A stretch of DNA of 64,000 bases from Pelagibacterales bacterium SAG-MED49 (GTDB taxonomy: Bacteria; Pseudomonadota; Alphaproteobacteria; Pelagibacterales; Pelagibacteraceae): NCBI GenBank assembly GCA_014653365.1, contig JACWEQ010000002.1:62001-126000 (forward strand). Reading direction: 5' to 3'. The translations under genes were made by a program, and so were the position numbers. The notes beneath the pieces were generated by a model, which was given only the letters and a program-made list of their open reading frames with translations, was not told where the DNA came from and did not search any database. Positions 24,638 through 35,045 of this stretch are shown piece by piece (position 1 is the first letter of the stretch; each line of letters starts with the position of its first letter).

Positions 24638-25225
24638 ATGAAAACAATTGAAGAAATAAACCTGCATAACGTAAAAAAAATTCTTGCAGAGAAAAAAATT
24701 CCAGAATTTTATCCTGGTGATGTGGTTAAAGTTGGAGTTAGAATTACTGAAGGTAAAAAAGAAAGAATTCAATATTTTGAAGGTGTTTGTATTGCAAAAA
24801 AAAGCAGAGATTTAAATTCATCTTTTACTGTAAGAAAAATTTCTTTTGGTGAAGGTGTTGAAAGAACTTTTCCCCTGTATGGAACGTTAATTGATTCAAT
24901 TAAAGTAATTAGATCAGGTAAAGTTAGAAGAGCAAAATTATATTACCTACGAGATAGAACTGGTAAATCAGCAAGAATTGCAGAAAAGATAAGAAAAAAA
25001 ATTGGTATAGATGTTGATGTTAAACCTGAAGCTGTTACAGAGGAAAATGTAGCACCAGTAGTAGAGGCTCCTAAAGAAGAAACTCCAGCAGCAGAAGCGG
25101 CACCAGCAGCAGAAGCGGCACCAACAACAGAAGCTCCAGCAGCAGAAGCTCCTAAAGAAGAAACTCCAGTAACTGAAGCACCAAAAGACGAACAAAAATC
25201 AGAAGGTTCTTCAGAAAAAAAATAA
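24638..25225 (+). CDS. rplS: 50S ribosomal protein L19 with an Ala/Pro/Glu-rich tail
   Basis: Residues 1 to about 125 are a standard L19 ([49 protein letters not shown]), located at the 30S-50S interface. Residues about 130-195 are an acidic Ala/Pro/Glu/Thr tail with EAPKEETP units, so the protein has 195 residues against 115-125 usual. I chose the ATG at 24638; an in-frame TTG at 24623 would add five non-family residues. The tail shares exact DNA stretches of 30 and 27 bases with rpsP. Confidence 0.94.
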   Translation: MKTIEEINLHNVKKILAEKKIPEFYPGDVVKVGVRITEGKKERIQYFEGVCIAKKSRDLNSSFTVRKISFGEGVERTFPLYGTLIDSIKVIRSGKVRRAKLYYLRDRTGKSARIAEKIRKKIGIDVDVKPEAVTEENVAPVVEAPKEETPAAEAAPAAEAAPTTEAPAAEAPKEETPVTEAPKDEQKSEGSSEKK

Positions 25226-25235
25226 TTTTTTTTCA

Positions 25236-26639
25236 ATGTCCACAACTCTTTACGATAAAATTTGGAATGATCATCTAGTTGATCAACAAGATGATGGAAC
25301 TGCGTTACTTTTTGTTGATAGACATTTAGTTCATGAAGTAACTAGTCCACAAGCTTTTGAAGGCTTAAGAAATTCAAATAGAAAAGTAAGGCATCCTAAT
25401 TTAACTTTAGCGGTTGCTGATCACAATGTTCCTACAACTGATAGAACCGAAGGAATAGCTGATCAAGAGTCAAAAATACAAGTAGACACCTTAGAAGCTA
25501 ACTGTAAAGAATTTGGTGTGCAGCTTTTTGGAATGAATGATAAGAGACAAGGAATTGTTCATATAATTGGGCCTGAACAAGGCTTTACTCAACCTGGAAC
25601 AGTAATTGTATGTGGAGATAGTCATACAGCAACACACGGTGCATTTGGTTCATTAGCATTTGGAATTGGTACATCAGAAGTAGAGCATGTTTTAGCAACA
25701 CAAACGTTAGTTCAGAAAAAAGCAAAAAATTTTAGAATAAATGTTAATGGTCAACTTCCTCTTGGAGTTACATCTAAAGATGTAATACTTCAAATTATAG
25801 GAAAAATTGGTACAGCAGGAGGAACAGGTTCTGTTATAGAATATGCAGGTGATTTAATCAGATCTTTAAGTGTTGAACAAAGAATGACAATTTGCAACAT
25901 GACAATTGAAGGTGGGGCAAGAGCAGGATTAATTGCACCAGATGAAAAAATATTTAATTATTTAAAAGGAAAACCAATGTCACCTAAGGGAGATAATTGG
26001 GAAAAAGCTTTAAACTATTGGAATAGTCTCAAAACAGATGATGATGCAAGTTTTGATCAAGAGCTTAATTTAAATGCTGGTGAAATTTTACCAATGATTA
26101 CTTGGGGAACATCTCCGCAAGATGTAATTACAATTGATGAAAAAGTACCAAATCCACAAAGTGAAAGTGACGAAGATAAAAAAAATTCAATCGAAAGAGC
26201 TCTAAAATATATGGGGTTAAAGCCAGATATGGCTGCAAAGGACATTAAAATTGACAAGGTGTTTATTGGAAGCTGCACCAATGGTAGAATAGAAGACTTA
26301 AGAGAAGCAGCCAAAATTTTAAAAGATAAGAAAATATCATCACATGTAAGTGCTATGGTAGTTCCAGGGTCAGGATTGGTAAAAGAGCAAGCAGAACAAG
26401 AAGGATTAGATAAAATATTTGTAAATTCTGGTTTTGAATGGAGAGAACCGGGCTGTTCAATGTGTCTAGCAATGAATGCAGATAAATTAAAACCAGAAGA
26501 AAGATGTGCGTCTACATCAAATAGAAATTTTGAAGGTCGACAGGGTAGAGGTGGAAGAACACACTTGGTAAGTCCTGGAATGGCAGCTGCGGCAGCAATA
26601 TCTGGAAACTTAGATGATGTTAGAAAGTATCAAAATTAA
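25236..26639 (+). CDS. leuC: 3-isopropylmalate dehydratase large subunit
   Basis: With LeuD isomerises 2- to 3-isopropylmalate in leucine synthesis, using a [4Fe-4S] cluster. The 467 residues begin with the LeuC-typical [12 protein letters not shown] and have [21 protein letters not shown] (cluster Cys about 346) and GCSMCLAMN (Cys about 406 and 409). The C-terminus is also aconitase-like ([19 protein letters not shown]). It sits 10 bases after rplS and directly before leuD, the common alphaproteobacterial order. Confidence 0.95.
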   Translation: MSTTLYDKIWNDHLVDQQDDGTALLFVDRHLVHEVTSPQAFEGLRNSNRKVRHPNLTLAVADHNVPTTDRTEGIADQESKIQVDTLEANCKEFGVQLFGMNDKRQGIVHIIGPEQGFTQPGTVIVCGDSHTATHGAFGSLAFGIGTSEVEHVLATQTLVQKKAKNFRINVNGQLPLGVTSKDVILQIIGKIGTAGGTGSVIEYAGDLIRSLSVEQRMTICNMTIEGGARAGLIAPDEKIFNYLKGKPMSPKGDNWEKALNYWNSLKTDDDASFDQELNLNAGEILPMITWGTSPQDVITIDEKVPNPQSESDEDKKNSIERALKYMGLKPDMAAKDIKIDKVFIGSCTNGRIEDLREAAKILKDKKISSHVSAMVVPGSGLVKEQAEQEGLDKIFVNSGFEWREPGCSMCLAMNADKLKPEERCASTSNRNFEGRQGRGGRTHLVSPGMAAAAAISGNLDDVRKYQN

Positions 26640-27245
26640 ATGCAAAAATTTAATAAATTAAAAAGTATCCCAGCATATCTACCAATAGTTAACATTGATA
26701 CCGATATGATTATTCCAAAGCAATTTTTGAAAACTATTAAAAGAACAGGTCTTGGAAAAAATTTATTTTTTGAAATGAGATACGATGACCAAGGTAAAGA
26801 AGTTAATGATTTTACATTAAATCAAAGCCCTTTTAATAATTCAAAAATTTTAATTGCTGGTAAAAATTTTGGATGTGGATCTTCAAGAGAACATGCACCA
26901 TGGGCACTACTAGATTTTGGAATAACTTGTGTAATTAGTTCAAGTTATGCTGATATTTTTTATAGTAACTGTTTTAAGAATGGAATTTTACCTATAATTC
27001 TTGAAGAAGAAAAAATTAAAGAATTATCAGAGTATGCTAATAGAAAAGAAGAAATATCTGTAGATTTAGAGGAAGAAAAAATTATTTATGGAAATAATGA
27101 AATTACATTTCAAGTAGATCCATTTAAGAAAAAATGTCTACTCGAGGGACTTGATGATATTGCTTTGTCTCTTAAAAAATCTGATAAAATTGAAAATTTT
27201 GAAAAAGATTTAATTAATAAAAAACCCTGGATTTTTAATGATTAA
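26640..27245 (+). CDS. leuD: 3-isopropylmalate dehydratase small subunit
   Basis: Swivel-domain subunit of isopropylmalate isomerase, 201 residues. Family motifs are the N-terminal [17 protein letters not shown], the substrate-binding [19 protein letters not shown] and [20 protein letters not shown]. It starts immediately after the leuC stop and its end overlaps the leuB start by 8 bases, consistent with a co-translated leuCDB operon. Confidence 0.95.
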   Translation: MQKFNKLKSIPAYLPIVNIDTDMIIPKQFLKTIKRTGLGKNLFFEMRYDDQGKEVNDFTLNQSPFNNSKILIAGKNFGCGSSREHAPWALLDFGITCVISSSYADIFYSNCFKNGILPIILEEEKIKELSEYANRKEEISVDLEEEKIIYGNNEITFQVDPFKKKCLLEGLDDIALSLKKSDKIENFEKDLINKKPWIFND

Positions 27246-28344
27246 AGTAAAAAAAAGAAAAATACTTTTATTACCTGGAGATGGTATTGGCCCAGAGGTT
27301 ATAGGTGAGGTTAAAAAAATTATTAAGTGGTTTAATGACAATAAATCATTAGATTTTGAAATAGAGGAAGGTCTTGCAGGGGGTTGTTCATATGACAAGC
27401 ACGGAACACCGATCACAGATGAAGTATTTTATAAAGCGCTAGAATGCGAAGTTGTTATGCTTGGTGCTGTTGGTGGGCCTAAATGGGATAATTTAGAATT
27501 TTCTAAAAAACCTGAAAGAGCATTATTGAAACTAAGAAAAGAACTTAAGTTATTTGCAAATCTAAGACCTGCTATATGTTTTGAACAATTGGTAGATGCA
27601 TCAACACTAAAGCCAGAAATAGTTTCGGGCTTAGACATTATGATAGTAAGAGAATTAACAGGTGGAATTTATTTTGGCGAACCAAGAGGAATTAAACCAA
27701 TCGACAATGGTGAAAGAAAAGGAATTAATACTCATACTTACACAACTAGTGAAATAACTAGAGTTGCTAGGATAGCTTTTGATTTAGCAAAAAAACGATC
27801 AAACAAAGTAACTTCATGTGAAAAATCAAATGTAATGGAGGCTGGACAGCTTTGGAAAGAAGAAGTTCAAGAGCTTCATGATAAAGAATATAAAGACGTG
27901 GAATTAAGCCACATGCTTGCAGATAACTGTGCCATGCAGCTTTTAAGAAACCCAAAACAGTTTGATGTAATAGTAACTGATAATTTATTTGGTGATATGC
28001 TTTCAGATCAAGCTTCAATGCTAACAGGATCATTAGGACTTCTTCCATCTGCATCTTTGGGAGCAAAAAATAAAGACGGTGAGATGAGAGCGATGTACGA
28101 GCCTATTCATGGATCTGCACCAGATATTGCAGGCAAAGGAATTGCCAATCCAATTGCATCAATATTAAGCTTCGCAATGGCATTAAGATATTCATTAGAT
28201 CTAGACAACGAAGCTGATGCTCTAGAAAAAGCTGTTCAAGATGTGCTTAATGATGGTCTTAGAACTAAGGATATACTATCTAAAGGCATGAAAGAGACTT
28301 CAACACCTGAAATGGGTGATGCGATAATTTCAAAATTGCAATAA
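27238..28344 (+). CDS. leuB: 3-isopropylmalate dehydrogenase
   Basis: Oxidises and decarboxylates 3-isopropylmalate to 2-oxoisocaproate with NAD in leucine synthesis. The 368 residues show [11 protein letters not shown], the substrate loop [46 protein letters not shown] and [20 protein letters not shown]. The ATG lies within the end of leuD (8-base overlap). The stop codon lies in an 18-base palindrome shared with the dmdC upstream region. Confidence 0.95.
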   Translation: MIKVKKRKILLLPGDGIGPEVIGEVKKIIKWFNDNKSLDFEIEEGLAGGCSYDKHGTPITDEVFYKALECEVVMLGAVGGPKWDNLEFSKKPERALLKLRKELKLFANLRPAICFEQLVDASTLKPEIVSGLDIMIVRELTGGIYFGEPRGIKPIDNGERKGINTHTYTTSEITRVARIAFDLAKKRSNKVTSCEKSNVMEAGQLWKEEVQELHDKEYKDVELSHMLADNCAMQLLRNPKQFDVIVTDNLFGDMLSDQASMLTGSLGLLPSASLGAKNKDGEMRAMYEPIHGSAPDIAGKGIANPIASILSFAMALRYSLDLDNEADALEKAVQDVLNDGLRTKDILSKGMKETSTPEMGDAIISKLQ

Positions 28345-28357
28345 TTCTAGAATTATT
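28340..28357. promoter_or_regulatory. 18-bp perfect palindrome at the leuB/dmdC boundary
   Basis: AATAATTCTAGAATTATT at 28340-28357 is perfectly self-complementary and spans the leuB stop codon. As RNA it would form a weak 7-bp A/U stem with a CUAG loop and no T-run. It lies 13 bases before dmdC, so an operator for the DMSP genes is possible. Chance symmetry in AT-rich DNA is also possible. Confidence 0.35.
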
Positions 28358-28370
28358 CTAAGGTCGCGGA

Positions 28371-30134
28371 ATGCCAAATTATACTGCGCCAGTAGAGGAT
28401 ATGTTATTTCTCTTTGAAAAATTAAGAGACAATAAAAATTACAATGAACTAGAAAAATATAATGAAGTTAGTTCAGATTTAGTAAAAGATATTTTAGAGG
28501 AAGCTGCAAAAATAAATCAAAACCTTATATTACCATTGGCAATTGCTGGAGATGAAAATCCTGCTAAATTAGAGAATGGCGTTGTTAGAACCCCACCAGG
28601 TTATAAAGAAGCATACAGCAAATATATTGAAGATGGATGGGTTTCGTTATCTTGTGATCCAAAATACGGGGGTCAAGGTATGCCCAAAACAGTCAGTGCA
28701 TTTTTTGATGAAATGTTATCTGCAACTTCACTTTCATTTAAACTTTACAGTGAATTAACTATAGGTGCCTATAATTGTATTTTACGGCATGCTACTGACG
28801 AAATGAAAGATAAATATCTTCCAAAAATGGTTGAAGGTAAATGGAGTGGAACAATGTGTTTAACAGAGCCAGTTTGTGGAACAGATTTAGGAATGTTAAA
28901 AACAAAAGCAGTAGAACAATCTGATGGAACCCATAAGATTAGTGGACAAAAAATATTTATAACATCTGGTGATCAAGATCTTACAGAAAATATTATTCAT
29001 CTTGTTATTGCAAGAGCGTCAGACTCACCTCCTGGAACTAAAGGGATAAGTTTATTTCTTGTGCCTAAATTTATAGTCAAAGATGATGGGTCTATTGGTA
29101 CTAGAAATGGAGTATCTACTGGTTCAGTAGAACATAAGATGGGAATTAAAGGATCTGCAACATGTGTGTTAAATTTTGATGATGCAGTTGGGTATATGAT
29201 TGGGCCAAAAAATAAAGGTCTAAGCCAAATGTTTACTATGATGAATTTAGAAAGAATAATAGTTGGAGTACAAGGTTTAGGAATTTCTGAAATAGCATAT
29301 CAAAATTCACTTAGCTATGCTAAAGAAAGAAAACAGGGGAAAACAAATAATTCAAAATCTACAAACGGAGCTGATTTTATAATTGAACACGCTGATATTA
29401 GAAAATCACTATTAAACATGAAATCTATTATTGAAAGTGAAAGAGCTTTATGTTTTTGGCTTTCTCAACAAACTGAAGTTAGTCTAAATCATCCAGATGA
29501 AAAAATTAAACAAGAAGCTTCAGATTATGTGTCGTTAATGACACCAGTAGTAAAATCATTATTTACAGATTTAGCCATGGAAATTACTAGTGATGCAATG
29601 CAAATTCATGGAGGATATGGCTTTACAAAAGATCAAGGTATTGAACAATTATACCGTGATAATAGAATTACCCCAATTTATGAAGGTACAAATTCAGTTC
29701 AAGCTGCAGATTTAGTATTTAGAAAACTATCGAATAAAAACGGAAATATAATTGGTAATTTTTTAGATATAATTAAGGCAGAGTGCGAAACTAATAATGA
29801 AAAAGTAAAAAGTTTTGCTAAGGAATTAAATTATTATATAGAGATTTTATCAAAGTTCACTGATTGGATAAATGATAAAAGCCAAGAAGAAAAAGATGAT
29901 GTCAGTGCTGCAGCAAACGACTATTTAAAAACACTAGGATTTGTTTCTTTAGCATATTCTTGGATTAAAATCTTAAAAGTAAGCTTTAATGATTATGATA
30001 CTAATAAAGATTTCTATGATGATAAAATTAATACAGCAAAATTCTTTTTTGATAAAGTATTACCTAGAGCTGAATATCATTATAAATCAGCACTATCTGG
30101 AAGTTCAAATATAATGAACTTTAAATTCAATTAG
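28371..30134 (+). CDS. dmdC: Acyl-CoA dehydrogenase, probable 3-methylmercaptopropionyl-CoA dehydrogenase DmdC
   Basis: FAD enzyme that oxidises methylmercaptopropionyl-CoA to methylthioacryloyl-CoA in DMSP breakdown. The 587 residues are the long acyl-CoA dehydrogenase type found for DmdC, with an N-terminal extension and a helical C-terminal extension. Motifs include GTMCLTEPVCGTDLG (substrate/FAD loop), EHKMGIKGSATCVLNFDD, QIHGGYGFTKDQGIEQLYRD and PIYEGTNSVQAADL, with E438 at the catalytic base position. It starts 26 bases after leuB and ends 2 bases before dmdB. The substrate is inferred from dmdB and dmdA beside it. Confidence 0.85.
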   Translation: MPNYTAPVEDMLFLFEKLRDNKNYNELEKYNEVSSDLVKDILEEAAKINQNLILPLAIAGDENPAKLENGVVRTPPGYKEAYSKYIEDGWVSLSCDPKYGGQGMPKTVSAFFDEMLSATSLSFKLYSELTIGAYNCILRHATDEMKDKYLPKMVEGKWSGTMCLTEPVCGTDLGMLKTKAVEQSDGTHKISGQKIFITSGDQDLTENIIHLVIARASDSPPGTKGISLFLVPKFIVKDDGSIGTRNGVSTGSVEHKMGIKGSATCVLNFDDAVGYMIGPKNKGLSQMFTMMNLERIIVGVQGLGISEIAYQNSLSYAKERKQGKTNNSKSTNGADFIIEHADIRKSLLNMKSIIESERALCFWLSQQTEVSLNHPDEKIKQEASDYVSLMTPVVKSLFTDLAMEITSDAMQIHGGYGFTKDQGIEQLYRDNRITPIYEGTNSVQAADLVFRKLSNKNGNIIGNFLDIIKAECETNNEKVKSFAKELNYYIEILSKFTDWINDKSQEEKDDVSAAANDYLKTLGFVSLAYSWIKILKVSFNDYDTNKDFYDDKINTAKFFFDKVLPRAEYHYKSALSGSSNIMNFKFN

Positions 30135-30136
30135 TT

Positions 30137-31753
30137 ATGAGCAGTTACGATACTAATTTAGATAGAAATTCAGCAAATTATGTTCCTCTTACACCGTTAA
30201 CTTTTTTAGAGAGAGCCAAAGATATATATCCTAACTATGAGGCCATAGTTTATGAGGATAGAAGCTATACTTGGAGCAAAGTTTATAAAAGAGCTATAAA
30301 ATTTGCTAGTGCACTAGAAAAAATTGGTATCAAAAAAGGAGATACAGTTTCGTTTTTAGCTTTTAATACGCCAGAAATTTTTGAAGCTCATTACTCAGTT
30401 CCAATGACGGGTGGTGTTTTAAATACGATAAACATCAGATTGGATGCTAATACAATTGCATACATTTTAGAACATAGCGAAGCAAAAGTTCTTGTTGTAG
30501 ATAGACAATTACATACTGAAGTAAAAAAGGCTTTAAAAATTTTAGATAAAAAAATTATTGTTATCGATATAAATGATAAACATGCAGATCAGTCAAAATT
30601 AGAAAAAATTGGTGATCTAGAATATGAAAGTTTTTTAAATACAGGTGATGAAAATTATATTTATAAAATGCCTGATGATGAATGGCAGGCAATATCATTA
30701 AGTTATACCTCAGGTACTACTGGGAATCCAAAAGGAGTTGTTTACCATCATAGAGGCTCATATTTAATGTCAACGGGTAGTGCAGTTGCATGGAATATGC
30801 CAAATAGACTAAATTTTCTAACAATCGTCCCCATGTTTCATTGTAATGGATGGTGTTATCCATGGACTATTGCAATGTTAAATGGAAGAACTATTTGTCT
30901 GAGAAATATTGATGTCAAAAAGATTTTTGAATTAATTGATAAATATAATGTAACTCACTTTGGTGGAGCACCAATTATATTAAATATGATTACAGGAGCA
31001 CCAGAGAGTGATCGAAAAGTATTAAAACAAAAAGTTCATGTATTAACAGCAGGAGCTCCTCCACCAAGTATAATTTTTAAAAAGATGAAAGATCTTGGTT
31101 TTGAGGTGATGCATGTTTATGGTTTAACAGAAACCTATGGTCACGTTACTCAATGTGCATGGAATGATGAATGGAATGAATTTGATGAAGATAAACAGAA
31201 TGAAATTAAAGCAAGACAAGGTGTAAGATATCCTAACACTGAAGGTGTGACGGTTATGGATCCCGAAACAATGAAGGAAGTTCCTTATGATGGTAAAACT
31301 ATCGGTGAAATAATGATAAGAGGCAATGTTGTAATGAAAGGATATTTTAAAGATAAAGGTGCAACTGATAAGGCTATGGCGGGTGGCTGGTTTCATTCAG
31401 GAGATTTAGCAGTTATGCATCCAGACGGATATGTCAAAATACAAGATAGATCTAAAGATATAATTATTTCAGGAGGTGAAAACATATCATCAATAGAAAT
31501 AGAGAATACTCTTTCTAAACATCCTTCAGTCTCTATTGCTGCAGTAGTAGCTAAACCAGACGAAAAATGGGGAGAAGTACCTTGTGCTTTTATTGAAATG
31601 GTTAGCGATAAGCCTACTACTGAAAAAGAGCTAATTGATTTTTGTAAGGAAACGTTAGCTGGTTTTAAAGTTCCAAAACAAGTAATTTTTTGTGAGTTGC
31701 CAAAAACATCTACAGGAAAAATTCAAAAATTTGAATTAAGAAAACAATTCTAG
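30137..31753 (+). CDS. dmdB: AMP-dependent acyl-CoA synthetase, probable 3-methylmercaptopropionate-CoA ligase DmdB
   Basis: Activates methylmercaptopropionate with ATP and CoA, the second step of the DMSP demethylation pathway. The 538 residues form an ANL-superfamily ligase with the P-loop SYTSGTTGNPKG (about 189-200), HVYGLTETYGH, GWFHSGDLAVMHPDGYVKIQDRSKDIIISGGENIS and the C-terminal lysine motif KTSTGKIQKFELRKQF (K528). DmdB enzymes also accept other short acids such as propionate. Position between dmdC and dmdA supports the specific name. Confidence 0.87.
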   Translation: MSSYDTNLDRNSANYVPLTPLTFLERAKDIYPNYEAIVYEDRSYTWSKVYKRAIKFASALEKIGIKKGDTVSFLAFNTPEIFEAHYSVPMTGGVLNTINIRLDANTIAYILEHSEAKVLVVDRQLHTEVKKALKILDKKIIVIDINDKHADQSKLEKIGDLEYESFLNTGDENYIYKMPDDEWQAISLSYTSGTTGNPKGVVYHHRGSYLMSTGSAVAWNMPNRLNFLTIVPMFHCNGWCYPWTIAMLNGRTICLRNIDVKKIFELIDKYNVTHFGGAPIILNMITGAPESDRKVLKQKVHVLTAGAPPPSIIFKKMKDLGFEVMHVYGLTETYGHVTQCAWNDEWNEFDEDKQNEIKARQGVRYPNTEGVTVMDPETMKEVPYDGKTIGEIMIRGNVVMKGYFKDKGATDKAMAGGWFHSGDLAVMHPDGYVKIQDRSKDIIISGGENISSIEIENTLSKHPSVSIAAVVAKPDEKWGEVPCAFIEMVSDKPTTEKELIDFCKETLAGFKVPKQVIFCELPKTSTGKIQKFELRKQF

Positions 31754-31761
31754 GTAATTAC

Positions 31762-32538
31762 TTGATATTTCAGATAGAAAATAAAAATGTTCATGCATCA
31801 GATGCTGGGCAAGGCATTGATAGCAAGAAGGATACTATAATATTTCTTCATGGAAGTGGTCTTTCACATATTGTCTGGTCTTTAGCTGAACAATTTTTTT
31901 CAAATAAAAATTTTAATGTTTTATCACTTGATTTGCCTGGTCATGGCAATTCAGATGGCCCTTGTTTGGATACAATTGAAAAAATTGCTGATTGGCTAGA
32001 AAGTGTACTAGTAGAACTAGATTTAAAAACGGTAACACTTATTGGCCACTCTCAAGGGTGTTTAGAAATATTAGAGTATGCCCATAAATACAAAAATAGG
32101 CTTAAAAAGTTAGTTTTTATCGGAGGGTCATATCGGATGCCAGTTAATCAAGATCTTATAGATCTTGCAAAAAATGGCGATTCTGATGCTGTTAAACTAA
32201 TGATGAAATGGGGGTTTAAAGACCCAAAAAGATTCATAGGAGGTAATCCAGTTGAAAAAATCATCCAATCTCCAAGAGATATAAGTGAAATATTAGCGAT
32301 CGATCTCGTTGCATGCAATAATTACGTCAACGGTTCAAATGCAGCAAAGGAATTAGATTGTCCGACGATGTTTGTTTTGGGATCAGACGACAAGATGTGT
32401 AATTTAGAATTTGGAAAAAAATTTGCAAATTTGGTTAATAATTCAGTCACTCATGTGATAGATGATTGTGGGCATATGATTATGATTGAAAAAGCCTTTG
32501 AAATGAGAGAGAAAGTCCTAGAATTTTTAAAAAAATGA
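31762..32538 (+). CDS. Alpha/beta hydrolase inside the dmd cluster
   Basis: A 258-residue soluble alpha/beta hydrolase with [13 protein letters not shown] (oxyanion loop), the nucleophile motif GHSQG (S97), an acid in LGSDDKM (D209/D210) and H238 in DDCGHMI. It starts at a TTG (31762) with AGGT upstream; later ATGs would remove the first strand. It sits between dmdB and dmdA, overlapping dmdA by 4 bases, so it is presumably co-expressed with DMSP demethylation. Thioesterase, ester hydrolase or another role are all possible; it is not the known DmdD, which is a crotonase-fold hydratase. Confidence 0.8.
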   Translation: MIFQIENKNVHASDAGQGIDSKKDTIIFLHGSGLSHIVWSLAEQFFSNKNFNVLSLDLPGHGNSDGPCLDTIEKIADWLESVLVELDLKTVTLIGHSQGCLEILEYAHKYKNRLKKLVFIGGSYRMPVNQDLIDLAKNGDSDAVKLMMKWGFKDPKRFIGGNPVEKIIQSPRDISEILAIDLVACNNYVNGSNAAKELDCPTMFVLGSDDKMCNLEFGKKFANLVNNSVTHVIDDCGHMIMIEKAFEMREKVLEFLKK

Positions 32539-33644
32539 AAAACTTTCCAATAGCTAAATCAAGAAGACTAAGAAGCACCCCTTATACTGATAGAATTGAA
32601 AGACAAGGAGTAAGCTCTTACACCGTCTATAATCACATGTTGATACCAGCATCATTTGTTTCAGTAGAGGCAGATTATCATCACTTAAAGGAATTTGTTC
32701 AAGTTTGGGATGTTTCAGCTGAAAGACAAGTTGAGATTTCGGGAAAAAATTCTGCTCAATTAGTTCAATTAATGACATGTAGAGATTTATCAAAATCTAA
32801 AGTTGGAAAATGTTATTATGCTCCCATAATTGATGGACATGGAAATTTAGTTAATGACCCTATTATTAATAAATTAGCTGAAGATAGATGGTGGCTGTCT
32901 ATTGCTGACTCTGATGTTATTTTTTTTGCAAAGGGTCTTGCTTCAGGTAATAAATTTGATGTTAAGATAAAAGAGCCAGATGTAAATATTTTAGCTGTTC
33001 AAGGTCCTCTTTCAGATAAATTGATGTCAAAAGTATTTGGGGAAAAAATCTGTCAGTTAAAATTTTTTAATTTTGATTATTTTGAGTTTAGAGGTGTAAA
33101 GCATTTTATAGCCAGATCAGGTTGGTCTAAACAAAGTGGTTTTGAAATTTATGTAGAAGGCTCTGAAGCTGGAAAAGATCTTTATGATTTATTATTTGAA
33201 GCAGGTTTAGAATTTAATGTTAAGCCTGGTTGTCCAAACTTAATTGAAAGAATTGAAAGTGCGCTTCTCTCTTATGGAAATGACTTCGATAATAGAGATA
33301 ATCCATTTGAGGCAAATTTTGAAAAATATATCAGTTTAGATAGTGATGTAGAATTTTTAGGTAAAGAAAGATTAAAAAAAATTAGAGATAATGGAATAAC
33401 AAGAAAATTAATGGGAGTTAAAATTGATCATGATCAAATTGATATGTATTGTGAAAAAACTCTATTTGACGATAGTAATAATATTATCGGTTTTGTAAGA
33501 TCTGCTACTTATTCACCAACCTTTAAAAAGATTATTGGTATAGCAATGATTAATAAACCTTATTGGAATTCAACTAATTCATTTAAAATTGAGATAAATG
33601 AAAAGATTCATTTAGGAACTATTTGCGAATTACCCTTCATTTAG
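32535..33644 (+). CDS. dmdA: Dimethylsulfoniopropionate demethylase DmdA
   Basis: Moves a methyl group from DMSP to tetrahydrofolate, giving methylmercaptopropionate and 5-methyl-THF. The 369 residues have a GcvT-type fold and match DmdA rather than aminomethyltransferase: the N-terminus [83 protein letters not shown] and [20 protein letters not shown]. Length equals that known for SAR11 DmdA. Overlap with the hydrolase (4 bases) and neighbours dmdB and dmdC complete the pathway context. Confidence 0.95.
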   Translation: MKNFPIAKSRRLRSTPYTDRIERQGVSSYTVYNHMLIPASFVSVEADYHHLKEFVQVWDVSAERQVEISGKNSAQLVQLMTCRDLSKSKVGKCYYAPIIDGHGNLVNDPIINKLAEDRWWLSIADSDVIFFAKGLASGNKFDVKIKEPDVNILAVQGPLSDKLMSKVFGEKICQLKFFNFDYFEFRGVKHFIARSGWSKQSGFEIYVEGSEAGKDLYDLLFEAGLEFNVKPGCPNLIERIESALLSYGNDFDNRDNPFEANFEKYISLDSDVEFLGKERLKKIRDNGITRKLMGVKIDHDQIDMYCEKTLFDDSNNIIGFVRSATYSPTFKKIIGIAMINKPYWNSTNSFKIEINEKIHLGTICELPFI

Positions 33645-33663
33645 TATAAGTTTTAACATAATC

Positions 33664-34671
33664 ATGAATATAGCTATTGTTGGAGCCACTGGAAATGTAG
33701 GCAGAAAAATACTCGAAGTTCTTGAAAAAAAGAAACTAGCCATTGATAATTTATATTTATTAGCTTCATCAAGAAGCGCTGGATCTAAAATTAATTTTAA
33801 TAGCAAAGAACATGAAGTTTTAGACCTTGAAACTTTTGATTTTTCTAAAGTAAAAATAACTTTTTTTGCAGCAGGAGGAAAAATTTCAGAAAATTTTGTA
33901 GAAAAAGCAGCTAAGCACTCATTAGTTATAGATAATTCAAGCTTCTATAGAATGGACCCTGATGTTCCTTTGATAGTACCTCAGGTTAATTTAGATCACT
34001 TAAATAATATAAAAAAAAATATTATTGCTAATCCAAATTGTTCAACAACCCAACTTGTTATTGCTTTGAAGCCTTTACATGATTTATTTGTAATCAAAAG
34101 AATAGTTGTTTCAACATATCAATCAGTTTCAGGAGGAGGCAAGGCACCCATGGATGAATTGATTGAGCAGACAAAGCAATTTTTACAAAATAATAAAGTT
34201 GAATCTAAAAATTTTACAAAACAAATTGCATTTAATGCAATTCCTCACATTGATGTATTTGCAGATGATGGTTACACAAAAGAAGAACTTAAAATGAAAA
34301 ATGAAACAAAAAAAATCTTAGATGATAAAATAGATTTAACTGCTACTTGTGTAAGATTACCTGTATTAGTATCTCACTCCGAGTCAGTTAATATAGAATT
34401 TAAAAATCCTTTTTCATTAGAAAAAGTCAGAGATGCACTCGATAATTTTGAAGGCTGTAAAGTAATTGATGATCGATCTGATGGAGGTTATTCTACTCCT
34501 TTGGAGGCAGAAGGGAGAGATGAAACTTTTATTTCAAGAATAAGAGAGGACAAAACAGTGAAGAATGGTTTAAATGTGTGGATTGTTTCAGATAATCTTT
34601 TAAGAGGTGCAGCATTAAATGCAGTTGAGATTGCTGAGACTTTAATTAAAAATAATTTTTATGGAAAATAA
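33664..34671 (+). CDS. asd: Aspartate-semialdehyde dehydrogenase
   Basis: Reduces aspartyl phosphate to aspartate semialdehyde for lysine, threonine and methionine synthesis. The 335 residues have the NADP-binding GATGNVGRKILEVL, SSRSAGSK, VIDNSSFYRMDPDVPLIVPQVN and the active cysteine C126 in ANPNCSTTQ, then VSTYQSVSGGGK. The end overlaps the sdhC start by 11 bases, an unusual linkage of amino-acid and respiratory genes but typical of compact genomes. Confidence 0.95.
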   Translation: MNIAIVGATGNVGRKILEVLEKKKLAIDNLYLLASSRSAGSKINFNSKEHEVLDLETFDFSKVKITFFAAGGKISENFVEKAAKHSLVIDNSSFYRMDPDVPLIVPQVNLDHLNNIKKNIIANPNCSTTQLVIALKPLHDLFVIKRIVVSTYQSVSGGGKAPMDELIEQTKQFLQNNKVESKNFTKQIAFNAIPHIDVFADDGYTKEELKMKNETKKILDDKIDLTATCVRLPVLVSHSESVNIEFKNPFSLEKVRDALDNFEGCKVIDDRSDGGYSTPLEAEGRDETFISRIREDKTVKNGLNVWIVSDNLLRGAALNAVEIAETLIKNNFYGK

Positions 34672-35044
34672 AAATCCTTTATCACCACATATTCAAATTT
34701 ATAGATGGCATATTTCATCTTTAGTCTCTATTTCTCATAGAATAACTGGAATAATTAATATTGTTGCAATAACTCTAATTTGTATTTGGACTGCATCATT
34801 AATTCTTGGTGACACAAACTATGATTTTATAAATTCATTTTTAACTTCAATTTTCGGAAAATTTATTGTTATTGGTTTAGCTTGGTCATTTAGTTTTCAA
34901 ATATTAAGTGAAATTAGGCATTTGTTAATGGATATGGGTTACGGTTTTGAATTACAAACAACTCGTATCACAGGATTAGGTGTTATTTTTGGATCAATTT
35001 TGCTAACTATTTTAATTTATTTAATAGGTAAGAATTTTATTTAA
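34661..35044 (+). CDS. sdhC: Succinate dehydrogenase cytochrome b556 subunit SdhC
   Basis: Membrane anchor of complex II, 127 residues with three helices. The N-terminal PLSPHIQIYRWHISSLVSISHRITGI carries the family signature SHRITG (25-30) near the quinone site. H87 in EIRHLLMDMGYG is the expected heme b ligand. It overlaps asd and is followed 1 base later by sdhD. Confidence 0.92.
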   Translation: MENKNPLSPHIQIYRWHISSLVSISHRITGIINIVAITLICIWTASLILGDTNYDFINSFLTSIFGKFIVIGLAWSFSFQILSEIRHLLMDMGYGFELQTTRITGLGVIFGSILLTILIYLIGKNFI

Positions 35045-35045
35045 T

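Noticed and set aside
24968..25245. Minus-strand reading frames opposite the rplS tail
   Set aside because: They are mirror frames of the repetitive Ala/Pro/Glu codons; composition is Ser/Ala or Cys/Phe/Trp repeats with no start signal or family.
31124..31396. Minus-strand open frame inside dmdB
   Set aside because: It is a shadow of conserved adenylation-domain codons with no ribosome site or family match.
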